64,000 nt of DNA from Bryum argenteum (Eukaryota > Streptophyta > Bryopsida > Bryales > Bryaceae). The stretch is from contig CM073326.1 of assembly GCA_037043015.1 (NCBI GenBank), forward strand, positions 11,850,345 to 11,914,344, given 5' to 3'. The notes under the pieces were generated by a model. It ran no database searches. It had not been told where the DNA came from and saw only the letters and a list, made by a program, of their open reading frames with translations. A program made the position numbers and the translations under genes. Of the stretch, positions 23,059-33,258 are shown in pieces (the first letter of the stretch is position 1; every line of letters begins with the position of its first letter).

Positions 23059-23318
23059 CCCCTAAAGGTCCAAGAAAGCGGAAATCGCTTTTTGGAATTT
23101 TCGCAGGGAGAAAATTCAGCCAACTTTGACCATTATAATCTCAAAATTGGAGAAAAATTAACGGTTCGAATTTGACATTCAAGAAAAGGGTCAAATTAAC
23201 TTCAAGATCCTACGGTTAGATCTTCAAATCAATGCTTAGATTGAGTTTCTTTGCACCTGAAGTAGAAGAAGGTTCTTTTTGATAATTCGAACAATTTTGT
23301 ATCAAGGACCTTTAGGGG
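23059..23318 (+). mobile_element. TTAA-flanked miniature element, 260-bp family
   Basis: 260 bp with perfect ends CCCCTAAAGGTCC/GGACCTTTAGGGG, flanked by TTAA (23055-23058 and 23319-23322). It matches the copy at 27997-28256, which has exactly the same length, with only scattered differences. No coding capacity. Confidence 0.8.
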
Positions 23319-23322
23319 TTAA

Positions 23323-23617
23323 AGTTCAATCAATTTGGAAGAAATACCATACGCAGGTCAGAATAGAGTTTTTATGTTGTCAATATATAATAATGGTCAA
23401 TGTTGGGTGATTTTTTCCTACGGAAATTCCAAAAAGCCATTTCAGCTGTCTTGGATCTTTAGGGGTTAAAGGTGACCAACCAACCAATGGAAGTTCAAAA
23501 AAAAGTCATCAACTCTATTTGTTTTTTTTTTTTACACATTCCTAATTTTAACCTCTATTTGTTTTTTTGCACATTCCTAATTTAAAGCCTAGTCATCCAT
23601 ATTTATGCCTTTAGGGC
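23323..23617. mobile_element. Truncated TTAA-type fragments
   Basis: A right end GGATCTTTAGGGG/TTAA at 23453-23469 and another, CCTTTAGGG, just before TTAA 23618-23621, mark two partial copies. Between them a T-rich unit containing GCACATTCCTAATTT is tandemly duplicated. Confidence 0.5.
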
Positions 23618-23621
23618 TTAA

Positions 23622-25827
23622 CCCTTCTACGCCCCAACCAATTTTTAGCCAAACCACACATTCTTAAAAAGAATGTCATAGATTGGAAATGAAAGTAAGT
23701 TATTCAAATATCAACCGTATAATCTTGTAATAGACTTGGTGTATGTCATGTGGGTCAAATTTGAGTCATGAGGCCTTATAGATTGCGAGATTATAACATT
23801 TTTTGTACTTAAAAATTATCAATTTAGCTTTGAAGTGAAGATGTTCTGAATAGACTTATTGCATTGGGGAAATCATCAACTAGAAAGATGTTCACCTTCA
23901 TCTTGATAACATGCTTGAACAACAAATAAAATAAAAATAAATAAATCATGAGACGGAATTTCTTTCCGCAGAATAATGGCCTTGCAATAGTGAGAATTGC
24001 TCCAAAATCTACAAAGAAAAAATAGTTTAGATCAAGACCTCTTGCACTAAAATACATAGTCTTCCTCACATCTTGGATGGATTTGAAGTTTCTACCACAA
24101 ATAAAAGCTGGAATCCGAAAATGGATAAAGGAAAAACAGCTCTTCAATAACCACAAAAAATAAATTTGTATAGAAATAGTATTGCAAATCCTACACCAAA
24201 ATTATTTAAATCAAAAATCTTCAAACTACAAAGTTATCGGATTTCATCTAAAGATAATCATTATATACAAGCATTATAAAAACATAAATTGTATTTAACG
24301 TAATTGGCTTGCATAAATAAAACATGTACCATGCTTAATATCTCAAAAATAGAAGTTGCCTTTACTAAAATGCATGCCATGAGTTCATACTTGTGTGGAT
24401 GGCTCTACAAATTATTCCATAAGAACTAGACTTTGGGACCCAATCCAAGTGATTTTGTTCAAAATAAATGTTGAATGAAGAAACTGTGGCTCTTCAAAGT
24501 TGCTGCTGACCATCCAAAATGTCCGTGATCAACATTTAACATGTAAAGGGGTTAATCCCTAGAGTCGAAAGCCCCAAAACTGCCAAAACTCTTCAAAACC
24601 GCCCTCTCAATGCAAGATGAAAATTTTCAACTTTTGACGTAACCTCAAGTATGTAACCGTAATATCTTAAACCTACCTTGTCTATGTATGTGTGTACCAA
24701 AACTTAATCTCAAATTCCTTACCAACTGGGAGATCATAACATTCAAAGTTGAAAAACCATTTTTTCCACTTGTTGCAAATTAGGGTTAAAAACATACCCA
24801 ACGGTCTTGCTAAAGGATTCACTAAATGAAGCCACGAAAGAGATGTTTTTAATGGTAGCACCCCTTTGAATCCAGTTCCTTTCTCAACGAACTGGCTAAA
24901 GGACCTTGCTAGTTGACCATGCTATGTTTTATATTCTCAACACGTCTAAGGAATCAAAGAGACGCTTAATAAGATGGAGACTATAGAAAAATGTCAAACA
25001 AAAATAAAATAGATAGACGCCTTAAGAAGATTAAAACATTATACAGATGTTACCAATGCAAGCTTATTATATAAAATCCAATTTAGTTCTCCATCAAGTT
25101 TTCTTGCAAAAGTGTAATTTCAAGATGAAATTTAAGAACTTTGTAGTTGGAAGATTGTTTATTTGAAAATTTTACGTAATAGATCTGCTATGATGTTTCT
25201 CCATTGTTAGATTTCAACTTTCTTTGTTGGATTGGATTTCAATTTGAATGTAGTGTTTCTATTCAAAATCTCATTTCCATCCAAGATATAAGGAAGTTAA
25301 GCTTTTATGTTTTGCAAAAGGGTTTAATTTTGGACATTTTTTCCTTTGGAAACTCTGGGGTAGTTTTCACCATTGCAAGGCATTTTTTGCAAAAAAGAAA
25401 TTTTTCTAGGGTTTTTTTGTGTGTTCAAGGGTGTTATCAATAACAAAATGTCTAGTCAACCAGTTAGATTTACCCCAGATCTGCGTGGTTTGGAACTTGT
25501 CGTCATATTTGAACTAGTTGATTGAGGTATTTGTTGGTAAAATAAAGGTAAACGACTTTTTAGTTGGTAATTTTCGATCTTAATGTGTCTATTGGTAGCA
25601 TTTTCACTTCAAAGTGAAAATGATGAAATTTTGTTTCATTTGCTAATACTAATAGCTTATAATCTCATAATCTATAAGGCCATAATGACTCAAAATCCCA
25701 CATGTCTTATAGTATGTTTACTACAAGATTGTATTGATGAGATTTGAAGAACTTACCTTTATTTCCATCTAGAATACTTTCATTAAAACCGTGTTTTTTG
25801 ACTAAAAATAGGTTGGGACGTTTAGGG
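23622..25827. mobile_element. TTAA-type foldback element, 2.2 kb
   Basis: The left terminus CCCTTCTACGCCCCAACC follows TTAA (23618-23621). The right terminus GGTTGGGACGTTTAGGG is its imperfect complement, but its flank has decayed to ATGAA. Arms of about 500-600 bp (about 23622-24150 and 25205-25827) are inverted copies. Related frames on the two arms (24156-23824 minus, 25204-25443 plus) both contain SIQD(V/I)RK and TIAR. The centre holds a partial element of the 830-bp family (24548-24790). Confidence 0.6.
24548..24790 (+). mobile_element. Partial element of the 830-bp TTAA family
   Basis: Begins CCCTAGAGTCGAAAGCCCC directly after TTAA. It aligns with the left end of 29673-30497 and, inverted, with the right ends near 26700 and 31800. 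No coding capacity. Confidence 0.55.
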
Positions 25828-25929
25828 ATGAAACGTAATAAATGACAGCGTGTTGTCTACCAAATGTGGAGAATCAAGCTATTTTAGATTTTTGGGTAGA
25901 AGATTTCCTTAATGAGAAGGATCTTTTAT

Positions 25930-26760
25930 CCCTAAAGTCGACTAAGGCCATATTTTAGTTGTTTAGGGTTTGGTCAGCCTTTGACTTACTATTTTTAGCT
26001 TGCACGAAGTTGATACCTTTTGCAAGTTGGAATGTTTTTCCATACCTTTCCGAGAAGTTATTTCACACTTCAATATTCCTCATACTTCAGGAGATAGTCA
26101 TGGTGAGACTTTCAAAAACTATTTGAAATCTGCCCAAATCTGCCCAAACTGCGTTATATGCTCATTTATTCTCAAAATCTGCCCAAAGTCAATTAAACCG
26201 CAATAACTTCAAGAAACTCATAAAAAGATTTGAGATTTTACTTTTTGTCAAATTTTATTTTTGGTGCATGTAAGAAAGGTTTGAAGGCATGATCTCAAAG
26301 TTTGGGTTTCCAATCCAATGATCTCCCACATGTCATTTTTATTGTCAAAGAACAACCTTAGTAGTTGAGTTTTAAGTTTTAACATACCTCCATGTGGATA
26401 ATCACGCGTTTCTTTAGGTTCTATAGGTTGCATAAGAGTAAATCTTGCATGGACATGTTCCTAACTCACACAAGAACAAAGATGTGAAGTGCTTCATATC
26501 AAAGTTTTTACCAACAGTGGTTTTTTTGGCCCTCAAGAAGCTACTTACTCTTTTGACAATAAAGGAAAAACACTTTCTCTTCAACTTTGAAAGTTATGAT
26601 CTCACAATTGGTAAGGAATTTGAATATGAGATTCGATATACAGACATACATACAAGTCAAGTACTAGATCTTACGGTTACATACCTAAAATTTTGTCAAA
26701 AATTTAAAAACTTTCACCTTGAACGCCATTGAAGATTAGTTTGAGAAAATTGGAATTTAG
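25930..26760 (+). mobile_element. 830-bp TTAA family, copy 1
   Basis: Starts CCCTAAAGTCGACTAAGG. It aligns along its length with 31009-31817 in the same orientation and with 29673-30497 inverted. The right boundary is approximate. No coding capacity. Confidence 0.55.
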
Positions 26761-26836
26761 GAAATTTGAGTGTATATTTTTAATAATTATCTAAATAATT
26801 TGCTAGATTGACTACTTCTCTTGATTCTATGATTAA

Positions 26837-27223
26837 CCCCTAAAGATCGAGAGTCCACCTTCAGCTACTAATAAGCTTTCATTCGATTTAGCATTGGTCT
26901 GGTTTGGAATCAACTTCTTCATACTTTCATAAATATTAACCCCTTATGCGAAATTGGCTAATGTCAACAATTTTTTATTATTTTGTGATCTATTTCTTTG
27001 TATTGATTTGCATCTACACATTCTCTATAGAATAGACTGGTTAAGAAAAGTAAGTGATCATTGAATCATGTTTTGTACACCATTTCCAACATTCACAATA
27101 TTTACAATCTTACAAAGTTGACTTAAAGAATCTTTAAGAAAAATACATGTACAATATCTTCGACAATTTTTTCCCAAGATATGTTTATAAATAACATACT
27201 TTCCAAGCAAGTACTCACATTTT
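26837..27223. other. TTAA-type ends and unassigned spacer
   Basis: TTAACCCCTAAAGATCG at 26833 and TTAACCCCTTATGCG near 26936 look like left ends of further decayed copies. No complete element or gene is visible. Confidence 0.35.
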
Positions 27224-27227
27224 TTAA

Positions 27228-27557
27228 CCCTTAAACGTCTAAGGTGACCCGAGGGGTCCTTTTCCAACAGAATCTTCTCTGTAGCTCTCAATGTGCTCAA
27301 CTTTTCACTTATATTTTGATGTCAAACTGGTCACCTTCTTGTGATGCATTCAAAAAGTGAAAATTTAGAATTCAAATCACAATTTGTATGAGTGATTTTT
27401 TGCTCTGAAAGGATTTTGGTAGGTAGGTTGGGGTTGTACAATACTTGTAGGAGGTTGCAAGCTCATCATTGATTGGATCATTCATGATGCCCAAGTGCAA
27501 AAAATGTTGTGATCCAATACTGGGCTGCCCAAATCCATATAGCTAGAGGTTTAAGGG
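27228..27557 (+). mobile_element. TTAA-flanked miniature element, TTAAACGTC family, copy 1
   Basis: 330 bp, CCCTTAAACGTC...GTTTAAGGG, flanked on both sides by TTAA (27224-27227 and 27558-27561). It closely matches the inverted copy at 32042-32402. Confidence 0.8.
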
Positions 27558-27996
27558 TTAATACTCTTAACTTCAAATCTCATACTCTAAACCAAATGAA
27601 ATCTCAAACTTAGCAAGAGTCTTCTTGCATCAAATTAAGCTTGATGGTTATCAAGTAAGCCACCTGTCAATAGAAGAATATTCCTAGATTTTGTAGATAT
27701 TCTTGTACTGATTTCTCAACAACAGAAAAATTCCATCATAAAATCTTGAGCAACGTGTCAAAATTTCAATTTGAAAGTAGACAATGCTAGAGTATGGGGG
27801 AGAGAATGCAAGACTTGTTGGAGGGTACTGTACCTCCACCGTTTCCTGGCATTGGCACAAAAGATTCGGGAGAATGACCACCATAAAAGGAATATTCTTT
27901 TGGGAGATTTTAGCAGCAGCAGCAGCCCACATTTGGTAGAGTGCATTGTAAAGTGTAAAGGACTTCTTATCACTCCACTAATTGAATATTGTTTAA

Positions 27997-28256
27997 CCCC
28001 TAAAGGTCCGAGAAAGCGGAAATCGCTTTTTGGAATTTCCGCAGGGAGAAAATTCAGCTAACTTTGACCATTATAATCTCAAAATTGGAGAAAAATTAAC
28101 GGTTCAAATTTGACATTCGAGAAAAGGGTCAAGTTAACTTCAAGATCCTACGGTTGGATCTTCTAATCAATGCTTAGATTGAGTTTCTTTGCACTTGAAG
28201 TAGAAGAAGGTTCTTTTTGATAATTTAAACAATTTTGTATCAAGGACCTTTAGGGG
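27997..28256 (+). mobile_element. TTAA-flanked miniature element, 260-bp family, copy 3
   Basis: 260 bp with perfect ends CCCCTAAAGGTCC/GGACCTTTAGGGG and TTAA on both sides (27993-27996 and 28257-28260). Nearly the same sequence as 23059-23318, implying recent shared activity. Confidence 0.8.
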
Positions 28257-28280
28257 TTAAAACTAGGTCGCAGTGTGTCT

Positions 28281-29177
28281 CCCTCAAGCAAGCATTTTTT
28301 GGACTTCAAAAATCAAAAATTGCAATTTTTCTGCCACCTTGTTGAAATTGAGATATACACAAAACTTTTATTGTTCTTTTGTAATTTCAACTATTAGATC
28401 TCAAGTGTACCTACTATTAGTACTAACATGTAAAATTCCAACCGTTGGATCGGCACCATTTGTGTGATCGTAACGTTCAAAGTCGGTGCAAAAGTTTTTC
28501 GAGAGACATTGTCTTCATGGCGCCAAGGGAAACTGAAAGATTGTCACCCCAAACAACTTGGTCATTTTTTTTTTCCATATAGGTAATCAAGTCTGGTACC
28601 CTTATGCAAAATTTAAGAGACTCATTTCACTTATAGGATCTTTGTGCAAATTATTTTCTAAAAGAAGGTGTACAAACAATGATATAGAAAAACATGCATC
28701 ACGTTAGATAAAGTTGTGAACGGTGAGTAGGTGCTCTTACAAGTTTGTGAATTTTGAGAAAAAGAATTTTGGAACTATTCCAAGATCTCGAATTTTGACG
28801 AATTTTGAAAGAGATGATTTGGAAATTATTAGAAATTGTGTATTTTGTTTCTCTTATTTTTGGAGGTTGCCCTTGTAGAATTGGTAAAATCTTTGACTTG
28901 GGTTGCTTTGGAACTTGAGTAGTGAACATATGAACATATTTCAAAAAAATAATTTAAGATAGATTGAATTTAAACTGCCCGTTTTGGACTTGAAACCTAA
29001 AATTTCTAGATGAAGGTTTTGAAATTGAAAATTGACTTTGCAAATTGTACTACATACACTTTGCACTGTGGGGAGCACCCAGGAAAAACCTTGGGCAAGA
29101 ATATTACTTTTAACCTCTTCCTCTAGGCTATTAAAAATTTGCAAAAAGTAGTTTTGGTGGCCGTGAATCTTTAGGGG
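28281..29177 (+). mobile_element. TTAA-type element, copy B (uninterrupted relative of 6937-11215)
   Basis: About 900 bp from a decayed left end CCCTCAAGCAAGC to GAATCTTTAGGGG. It aligns with both halves of the split copy at 6.9-11.2 kb and shows the pre-insertion state of that site. No coding capacity. Confidence 0.65.
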
Positions 29178-29672
29178 ATAAGAGGGACTTCTTCACCTCC
29201 TTAAAAACATCCATCGTGCTTCAAAATGTTATTTTTGACTATGGCTTTTTGCAAAACATCCACTCCTAGAAACTTATAAGAACTTCTCTTCCGAGCTACA
29301 TAAGAGTTGTTGATTAGTGTTACAAACAATAATTGCAGACCATAACACTAAATGTCACACACCAACATGGTGTTACAATCTAATCTTCAAACCATAACAC
29401 TACTAAAATGTAAGAGCATGCAAACTTTTTTGAAAGTGGAAGAAGTTATTGGAATTGGTGGAGTTGGTGACTTGAAAAAAAGACAAGGAGCATTGATTCC
29501 AAAGACAACCCAAAGTGAATAATGATCTTAAAAGAGTTGAGAAATAGTGTAATATGTAGCTTTTCACAAACAACACTAATTTTCACATAACACTAATCAA
29601 CAACTCTTGTGTAATGGGATAGGACAAGTTCGTGGAACATGTGCCTCTTCATGAATTGCTTTAACCTTTATA
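29178..29672. other. Spacer, nothing recognised
   Basis: A motif around GTTGATTAGTGTTA recurs inverted near 29598-29610 (TAACACTAATCAACAAC), so part of this may be a small decayed inverted-repeat element. No gene seen. Confidence 0.35.
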
Positions 29673-30497
29673 CCCTAAAGTCCAAAACCCCCAAAACTGT
29701 CACAACTCCTCAAAACCACCCTCTTTCAATGCAAAATGAAAATTTTCAACTCTTGACATAATCTCAAGTATGTAACCGTAAGATCTTTTGGTCCATGTAT
29801 GTGTGTACCAAAACATAGTTCCAAATTCCATACCAGTTGTGAGATCTTAACATACAAAGTTAATAAATAAGTTTTTTCCCTTATTCCAAAATGGGTTCAA
29901 AGTTTTATTGGGCCCAGGGAACCAATTTTAAAGAGTAAATTTGAACAGTGGCTCTTCAAATTCTTGTTCCTAACTCCTAAGTGAGTTAGGAACATGTATA
30001 TGCAATTTTTACCCTCATGCGACCTATAAATTCTTTAAAAATGCCTAAATCTTCACATGGAGGTATGCTGAAATTCAACTTCAAGGCCCCTCTTTGATGA
30101 TGAAAATGGCATGTGAAGAATATGTTCGATGAAAGATCCAATGGTAAGATCTTGCCTTGAAACCTTGTTTCTAGGTACAACAAACAAAACTTGAAAAATA
30201 TTAACATCTCAATTTTTGGTGAAATTTTGAAGTTCCTAGGATCTTATTTATTTTGAGAAGATTTTGAGGATACACGAGTATATACCGCAATTTGGGCAGT
30301 TTTGGGTAGAATTCAAATAGTGTTTTCAAACTTTGACCGTGAATATCTCCTATGAGTAATTTTGGAACATGAAATGACTCTTCGGAAAAGTATTGAAAAA
30401 CTCTGGAACTTGCAAAAGGTTTCAATTTCATACAAGCTGATATAGCAAATAAGGGGTTGACTAGACTCCAAACAATCCTTTTTTCCACCATTGGGGG
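29673..30497 (-). mobile_element. 830-bp TTAA family, copy 2 (inverted)
   Basis: 825 bp from CCCTAAAGTCC to TTGGGGG followed by TTAA (30498-30501). Inverted relative of 25930-26760 and 31009-31817. No coding capacity. Confidence 0.6.
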
Positions 30498-30501
30498 TTA
30501 A

Positions 30502-30868
30502 TCGCCCAAGCAAGCAAGTCCGAGGGGACTTTTTGTAACAGAATATGCTTCGTAACCCTCACCGTACTCAACTTCTCACTTATATTTTGATGTCAAACTG
30601 GTCACCTTCTTATGATGTATTCAAAAAGTGAAATTTTACAATTAAACCACATTTTGTATGAGTGATTTTGTACTTTGAAAATATTGTGGCAGGTAGGTTA
30701 GGGTTGAACATAACCTTGTAGGAGGTTGCAAGCTCATCATTGATTGGTTCATTCATAATGCCCTAGTTCAAAAAGTGCACAATTCATGATGCCAAAGTCC
30801 AATTAAAAGATGCTATGATCCAATCCAATTTTGGGTTGCCTATTTCATACCCCATGGGTGTTTAAGGG
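30502..30868 (+). mobile_element. TTAAACGTC-family miniature element, copy 2
   Basis: Its decayed left end abuts the TTAA that closes the previous element; the right end GTTTAAGGG is followed by TTAA (30869-30872). It aligns throughout with 27228-27557 and carries a small extra segment near 30770-30810. Confidence 0.65.
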
Positions 30869-31008
30869 TTAAGAATCCTTTCATCCAATGTGTGAGATGT
30901 TCCACATGGATACCAACTTCATGAGAATGAGATTTTAGAAGCAATGCAGATCCGATCATCTCACCTTGGCTCGTATTGCAAGAGAATTGTCAACCTATAC
31001 CAGCTTAA

Positions 31009-31817
31009 CCCCTAATGTCGAAAAGAGTCCGAATCGGTTGTTTGGAGTCTGGTCAGCCCCTTGTTTACTATATTTAGCTTGTATACAATCAAAACCTTTT
31101 GCAAGTTTTAGAGTTTTTAAATGACTTTCGGAAAAGTCATTTCATGCTACAAAATTCCACATACTTCTAGGAGATATTTACGGTCAAAGTTTGAAACACT
31201 ATTTGAATCTGCCTAAACTGCAGTATATGCTCCTTTATTCTCAAAATCTGCTCAAAATAAATAAGATTATAGGAACTCCAAAAATTCACCAACAACTGAG
31301 ATTTTACTTTTTTTCAAGTTATGTTTTTTGTACTTAGAAATAAGGTTTTAAGGCATGATCTCTCTCATTGGATCTTTCATTCAATTATTCTTCACTTGCC
31401 ATTTTTATTATCAAAGTGGGGTCTTTGAAGTTGAATTTCAGCATACCTTCATGTGAAAATTTGAGCAGTTCTTTAGGTTTTGTAGGTTGCATGAGGGTAA
31501 AAATTGCATAAGCATGTTTCTTACTCACTTAGGAACAAGAATCTTAAGAGTCTCAGTTCTCTTAATATTGGTTTTTTGGGCACACAAAAAACCTCGAACA
31601 CATTTTGCAACAAGGAAACAAACCTACTTTTCAACTTTGAATGTTACGATCTCACAATTGGTAAGAAATTTAAAACTATGTTTTGGTACACACAAACCTG
31701 GACAGGTTAGGTGTAAGATCTTACGGTTATATACTTGAGATCATGTGAGAAGTTGAAATTTCATTCTGCTTGAAAGAGGGTAGCTTTAAGAAATTTTGAC
31801 AGTTTTTGGGGCTTTCG
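31009..31817 (+). mobile_element. 830-bp TTAA family, copy 3
   Basis: Starts CCCCTAATGTCG after TTAA (31005-31008) and ends GGGGCTTTCG before TTAA (31818-31821). The last few bases of the family terminus are missing. No coding capacity. Confidence 0.6.
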
Positions 31818-32041
31818 TTAATTGACTTCGCAACAACGTAAACTCAGGTTCCAACATGTCCCAAGTACATTGTGTGGTGCTCCCCTAGAATATTCTTCCT
31901 ATATTTCCTACTGTCAATGGAGGAGGGCCTTGCTCATTCGTAAGCCACAGTATGGCGCTGTCGGCTGTCAACGATCCTGGATACAAATTTCGCTACAATC
32001 TTTTTAAAACAGAGCTTTCCTCGAAAATTTCCCCTATTTAA

Positions 32042-32402
32042 CCCTTAAATGTCAGGCTATACGGATTTGGGCAGCCCTGTATTGGATCACAACATCTTTT
32101 GGACTCGGGCATCATGAATAGTGCACTTTTTGAACTTGGGCATCATGAATGATCCAATCAATGATGAGCTTGCAACCTCCTACAAGTATTGTACAACCCC
32201 AACCTACCTACTACAATCCTTTCGAAGCACAAAATCACTCATACAAATTGTGATTTGAATTCTAAAATTTCACTTCTTGAATGCATCAGAAGAAGGTGAC
32301 CAGTTTGACATCAAAATATAAGTGAAAAGTTGAGTACATTGAGAGCTACAGAGAAGATTCTGTTGGAAAAGGACCCCTCGGGTCACCTTAGACGTTTAAG
32401 GG
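32042..32402 (-). mobile_element. TTAAACGTC-family miniature element, copy 3 (inverted)
   Basis: 361 bp, CCCTTAAATGTC...GACGTTTAAGGG, flanked by TTAA at 32038-32041 and 32403-32406. Close inverted match to 27228-27557. Confidence 0.8.
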
Positions 32403-33258
32403 TTAAGCCCACTTGTAAACTGACAGAAATATCTCAACTGTAGCTTCCAGTCCAGACTCCACCAATTTCTTAGAATACTGTGTGTTCATGAGGCATATTA
32501 TAACATTGTCCATTCTGCTGAACTGAAAGTGGCCAGAAATGCACAAACGAGTAAAATGGCAGTATCTTAACGCCATTCATACTTCAGTTTGCCTCTATTT
32601 TGCACAGGTGCCAAAACTGACAGACTCGATGGGTATGGCGGCCCCTCACCAATCACATGGAGGCATGTTGCAAGCAGCAAATCCCACTCTCGATCTCGAT
32701 CCTACATGCCTACATGGAGGCATGTAGGCAATTTGACTACCCAAGGAATCTGCTTGGAAGCTCCCCTCTCTTTTACTTACTCCTGTGAAGGATCTCTCTC
32801 TTTGTACATCGCTATGGTTCGCTAGCGAGGCGATGTGCGCGTGAATATTGTTTTATCCTTTAGTCTTGCACATGATTGGTTACCTGAGTTGGGGGAGTGG
32901 TAAACACGGTAAACATCGGCAATCACCCGGCAAGGTTGGACTCCGTCTGCCTCCGTTCAAGTAAACAAGTCGCAAAAAACTATTCTGAAATACTGAAATT
33001 AGCGGATGAGCTTGACTGGGAACTGACATACTTCAATCATCCAACTTACGATCAATTTAATATGTACAAGCTTTCAAAAGTTTGTAATTTACAATATCCA
33101 ATGTCGCAGGATCGTGAAATGTACCTCCACTCGGTCTGCGATGGAAGCAGAGAGTTGGAAGGGTTTCACAAGCGAATATTGGAACCTCAATGGTGAGTTT
33201 CGAGAACACTATGCTGATATCGTCAAATTCTGGTAGCACAAGCAGTTCTGGAGCTCGT
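32403..33258. other. 3' flank of the aminotransferase gene, no separate gene seen
   Basis: Composition is more balanced than in the TTAA-element cluster. A small inverted repeat, CCTACATGCCT/AGGCATGTAGG, lies at about 32700-32727. Part of this stretch is presumably the 3' UTR of the minus-strand gene; no polyadenylation site was assigned. Confidence 0.4.
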
